Below, piece after piece: positions 5,484 through 6,979 of a stretch of 6,979 nt of DNA. The first letter of the stretch is position 1. Each line of letters begins with the position of its first letter. Below the pieces are notes generated by a model that was not told where the DNA came from, ran no database searches, and saw nothing but the letters and a program-made list of their open reading frames with translations. Made by a program: the position numbers and the translations under genes. The DNA comes from Flavobacteriia bacterium (GTDB lineage: Bacteria; Bacteroidota; Bacteroidia; Flavobacteriales; Flavobacteriaceae), in contig DRQI01000427.1 of NCBI GenBank assembly GCA_011330545.1, forward strand, positions 1 to 6,979, in the 5' to 3' direction.

Positions 5484-6974
5484 ATGAAAAATTACGCTAC
5501 ACTGCTGATAGCATTCTTTTTTGTAGTTTTTTCGTCTGCCCAAGACCGAAAGCTAGAACCGGAGTCTGCGGTAACCACTAAACATACGGTTACCATAAAA
5601 AATAAACTTATCCCGTATACCGCCACTGCCGGAACACAACCTGTTTGGGATAAAGACGGAAAAGTAATTGCCTCATTATTTTATACGTATTACAAACGTT
5701 CTGATATAAAAAATGATACTAAAAGGCCCCTGCTAATTTCATTCAATGGAGGCCCCGGGTCTGCTTCTGTCTGGATGCATATCGCCTATACCGGCCCCCG
5801 TATTTTAAACATTGACGATGAAGGTTATCCTGTACAGCCTTATGGTATTAGAGAAAACCCCTATTCTATTTTAGACGTTGCCGATATTGTTTATATCAAC
5901 CCTGTAAACACAGGATATTCTAGGATTATCAACACCGATAAAGACAAAAAAGTTGACCGCAAACAGTTTTTTGGCATCAACGCAGATATTAAATATTTAG
6001 CCGAATGGGTAAATACTTTTGTCACTAATAATAACCGATGGAGGTCTCCCAAATATCTAATCGGCGAAAGCTATGGAGGTACTAGGGTTTCGGGTTTGGC
6101 ATTAGAATTACAAAATAGGCAATGGATGTATTTAAACGGCGTTATCTTAGTATCGCCGGCAGATTACAAAGTACTTCGAGTAGGCGGGCCGGTTTCATCG
6201 GCATTAAACTTGCCTTATTTTGCCGCCGCCGCCTGGTATCAAAAAATGCTTCCTGCCAAGCTGCAACAAAAAGATTTGTCGGAAATTTTACCCGAAGTAG
6301 AACAATATACGCTCAATGAAGTGATTCCTGCCCTCGCTAAAGGTGGTTTTTTAGACATGGCCAAAAAGAAAGAAGTAGCCGCTAAAATGGCTTATTATTC
6401 AGGACTTTCAGAAAAAGCCATCTTACAAAACAACCTCAGTGTGCCTACTTCCTTTTTTTGGAAAGAATTAAAACGCGATAAAGGTTTTACCATAGGCAGG
6501 TTAGACTCTCGTTATTTGGGTATTGACAGAAAAGATGCCGGCTCACAGCCCGATTACAATGCCGAACTTACCTCTTGGCTACACGCTTTTACACCCGCCA
6601 TTAATTATTATATTAGAGAACAGCTAAATTATAAAACAACTGTCAAATACAACATGTTTGGCGATGTACACCCATGGGATAACAGTCGTGACAATACAAG
6701 GGATAACCTACGGCAGGCAATGGCACAAAACCCGTATTTACACGTAATGTTTCAATCGGGGTATTACGATGGAGCTACCACTTATTTCGGTGCAAAATAT
6801 ACCATGTGGCAGATTGACCCTAGCGGTAAGTTAAAAGACCGGTTGAGTTTTCACGGATATAGAAGCGGGCACATGATGTACTTACGCCATGAAGATTTAA
6901 AAACTGCCAGTGAACATCTTAGAGAATTTATTAAAAAGACAATTCCCCGAGAAGGAACATCGGCAAAATATTAA
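5484..6974 (+). CDS. Secreted S10-family serine carboxypeptidase
   Basis: This protein of 496 residues belongs to the alpha/beta-hydrolase serine carboxypeptidase family (MEROPS S10, bacterial COG2939 type), which removes C-terminal amino acids from peptides. A signal peptide (MKNYATLLIAFFFVVFSSA, cleavage before QDRK) sends it to the periplasm or outside. Visible motifs are the oxyanion-hole segment FNGGPGSAS (87-95), the nucleophile elbow GESYGG (194-199) with Ser196, SGYYDGATTY (425-434) with catalytic Asp429, and SGHMMYL with catalytic His463. Asn88 and Glu195 match the residues that hold the substrate carboxylate in carboxypeptidase Y. Length is normal for the family. The start at 5484 is chosen because a TTG 48 bases upstream lies inside the promoter element and would bury the signal peptide. 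The protein has no cysteine, unlike the disulfide-rich eukaryotic members. It has its own promoter and is divergent from the DinB-like unit; the stop is 5 bases from the window end. Substrate preference is unknown. Confidence 0.93.
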   Translation: MKNYATLLIAFFFVVFSSAQDRKLEPESAVTTKHTVTIKNKLIPYTATAGTQPVWDKDGKVIASLFYTYYKRSDIKNDTKRPLLISFNGGPGSASVWMHIAYTGPRILNIDDEGYPVQPYGIRENPYSILDVADIVYINPVNTGYSRIINTDKDKKVDRKQFFGINADIKYLAEWVNTFVTNNNRWRSPKYLIGESYGGTRVSGLALELQNRQWMYLNGVILVSPADYKVLRVGGPVSSALNLPYFAAAAWYQKMLPAKLQQKDLSEILPEVEQYTLNEVIPALAKGGFLDMAKKKEVAAKMAYYSGLSEKAILQNNLSVPTSFFWKELKRDKGFTIGRLDSRYLGIDRKDAGSQPDYNAELTSWLHAFTPAINYYIREQLNYKTTVKYNMFGDVHPWDNSRDNTRDNLRQAMAQNPYLHVMFQSGYYDGATTYFGAKYTMWQIDPSGKLKDRLSFHGYRSGHMMYLRHEDLKTASEHLREFIKKTIPREGTSAKY

Positions 6975-6979
6975 ATAAA

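Noticed and set aside
6122..6319. Plus-strand 65-codon frame inside the S10 peptidase gene
   Set aside because: It is an out-of-frame overlap within a conserved enzyme with no supporting features.

Overview
The window reads as a chromosomal segment of a Bacteroidota bacterium, most likely Flavobacteriaceae. The reasons are the AT-rich base composition, start codons preceded by A/T-rich leaders without Shine-Dalgarno motifs, a TAnnTTTG-type promoter element, and protein families typical of that group. I see no mobile element, CRISPR array, tRNA or rRNA. All six genes look intact, and there is no sign of recent horizontal transfer.

Left part (1-3142): two genes of a fatty-acid beta-oxidation operon on the plus strand. 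A thiolase (fadA type) is followed by a roughly 600-residue FadE/VLCAD-type acyl-CoA dehydrogenase. The order matches the last two genes of the Bacillus subtilis fadN-fadA-fadE operon, so a FadN/FadB-like hydratase/dehydrogenase probably lies just left of the window. The 84-base gap between the two genes is almost filled by a phased 7-base repeat (core TGAG) arranged as two inverted arms. A strong intrinsic terminator (3110-3142) closes the operon.

Middle part (3144-5195): a small plus-strand gene with DUF4287 and DUF5655 domains has its probable promoter directly after that terminator. It converges, with only 4 bases between stop codons, on a minus-strand two-gene unit. That unit encodes a secreted DinB-like helical protein and, overlapping it by ATGA, a TPR lipoprotein. 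This envelope pair is the least characterised part of the window. The DinB-like protein keeps two of the three usual metal-ligand histidines and has Asp in place of the third.

Right part (5196-6979): a 288-base AT-rich divergent intergenic region holds a perfect TAnnTTTG element and several dyads. It precedes a plus-strand secreted S10 serine carboxypeptidase with a complete Ser-Asp-His triad and no cysteines.

As a whole, the window combines central lipid catabolism with cell-envelope and extracytoplasmic functions. I did not find a clear new defence, mobile or RNA system. The observations most worth following are the heptad inverted repeat inside the fad operon, the DinB-like/TPR-lipoprotein pair, and the hairpin in the leader of the carboxypeptidase gene.
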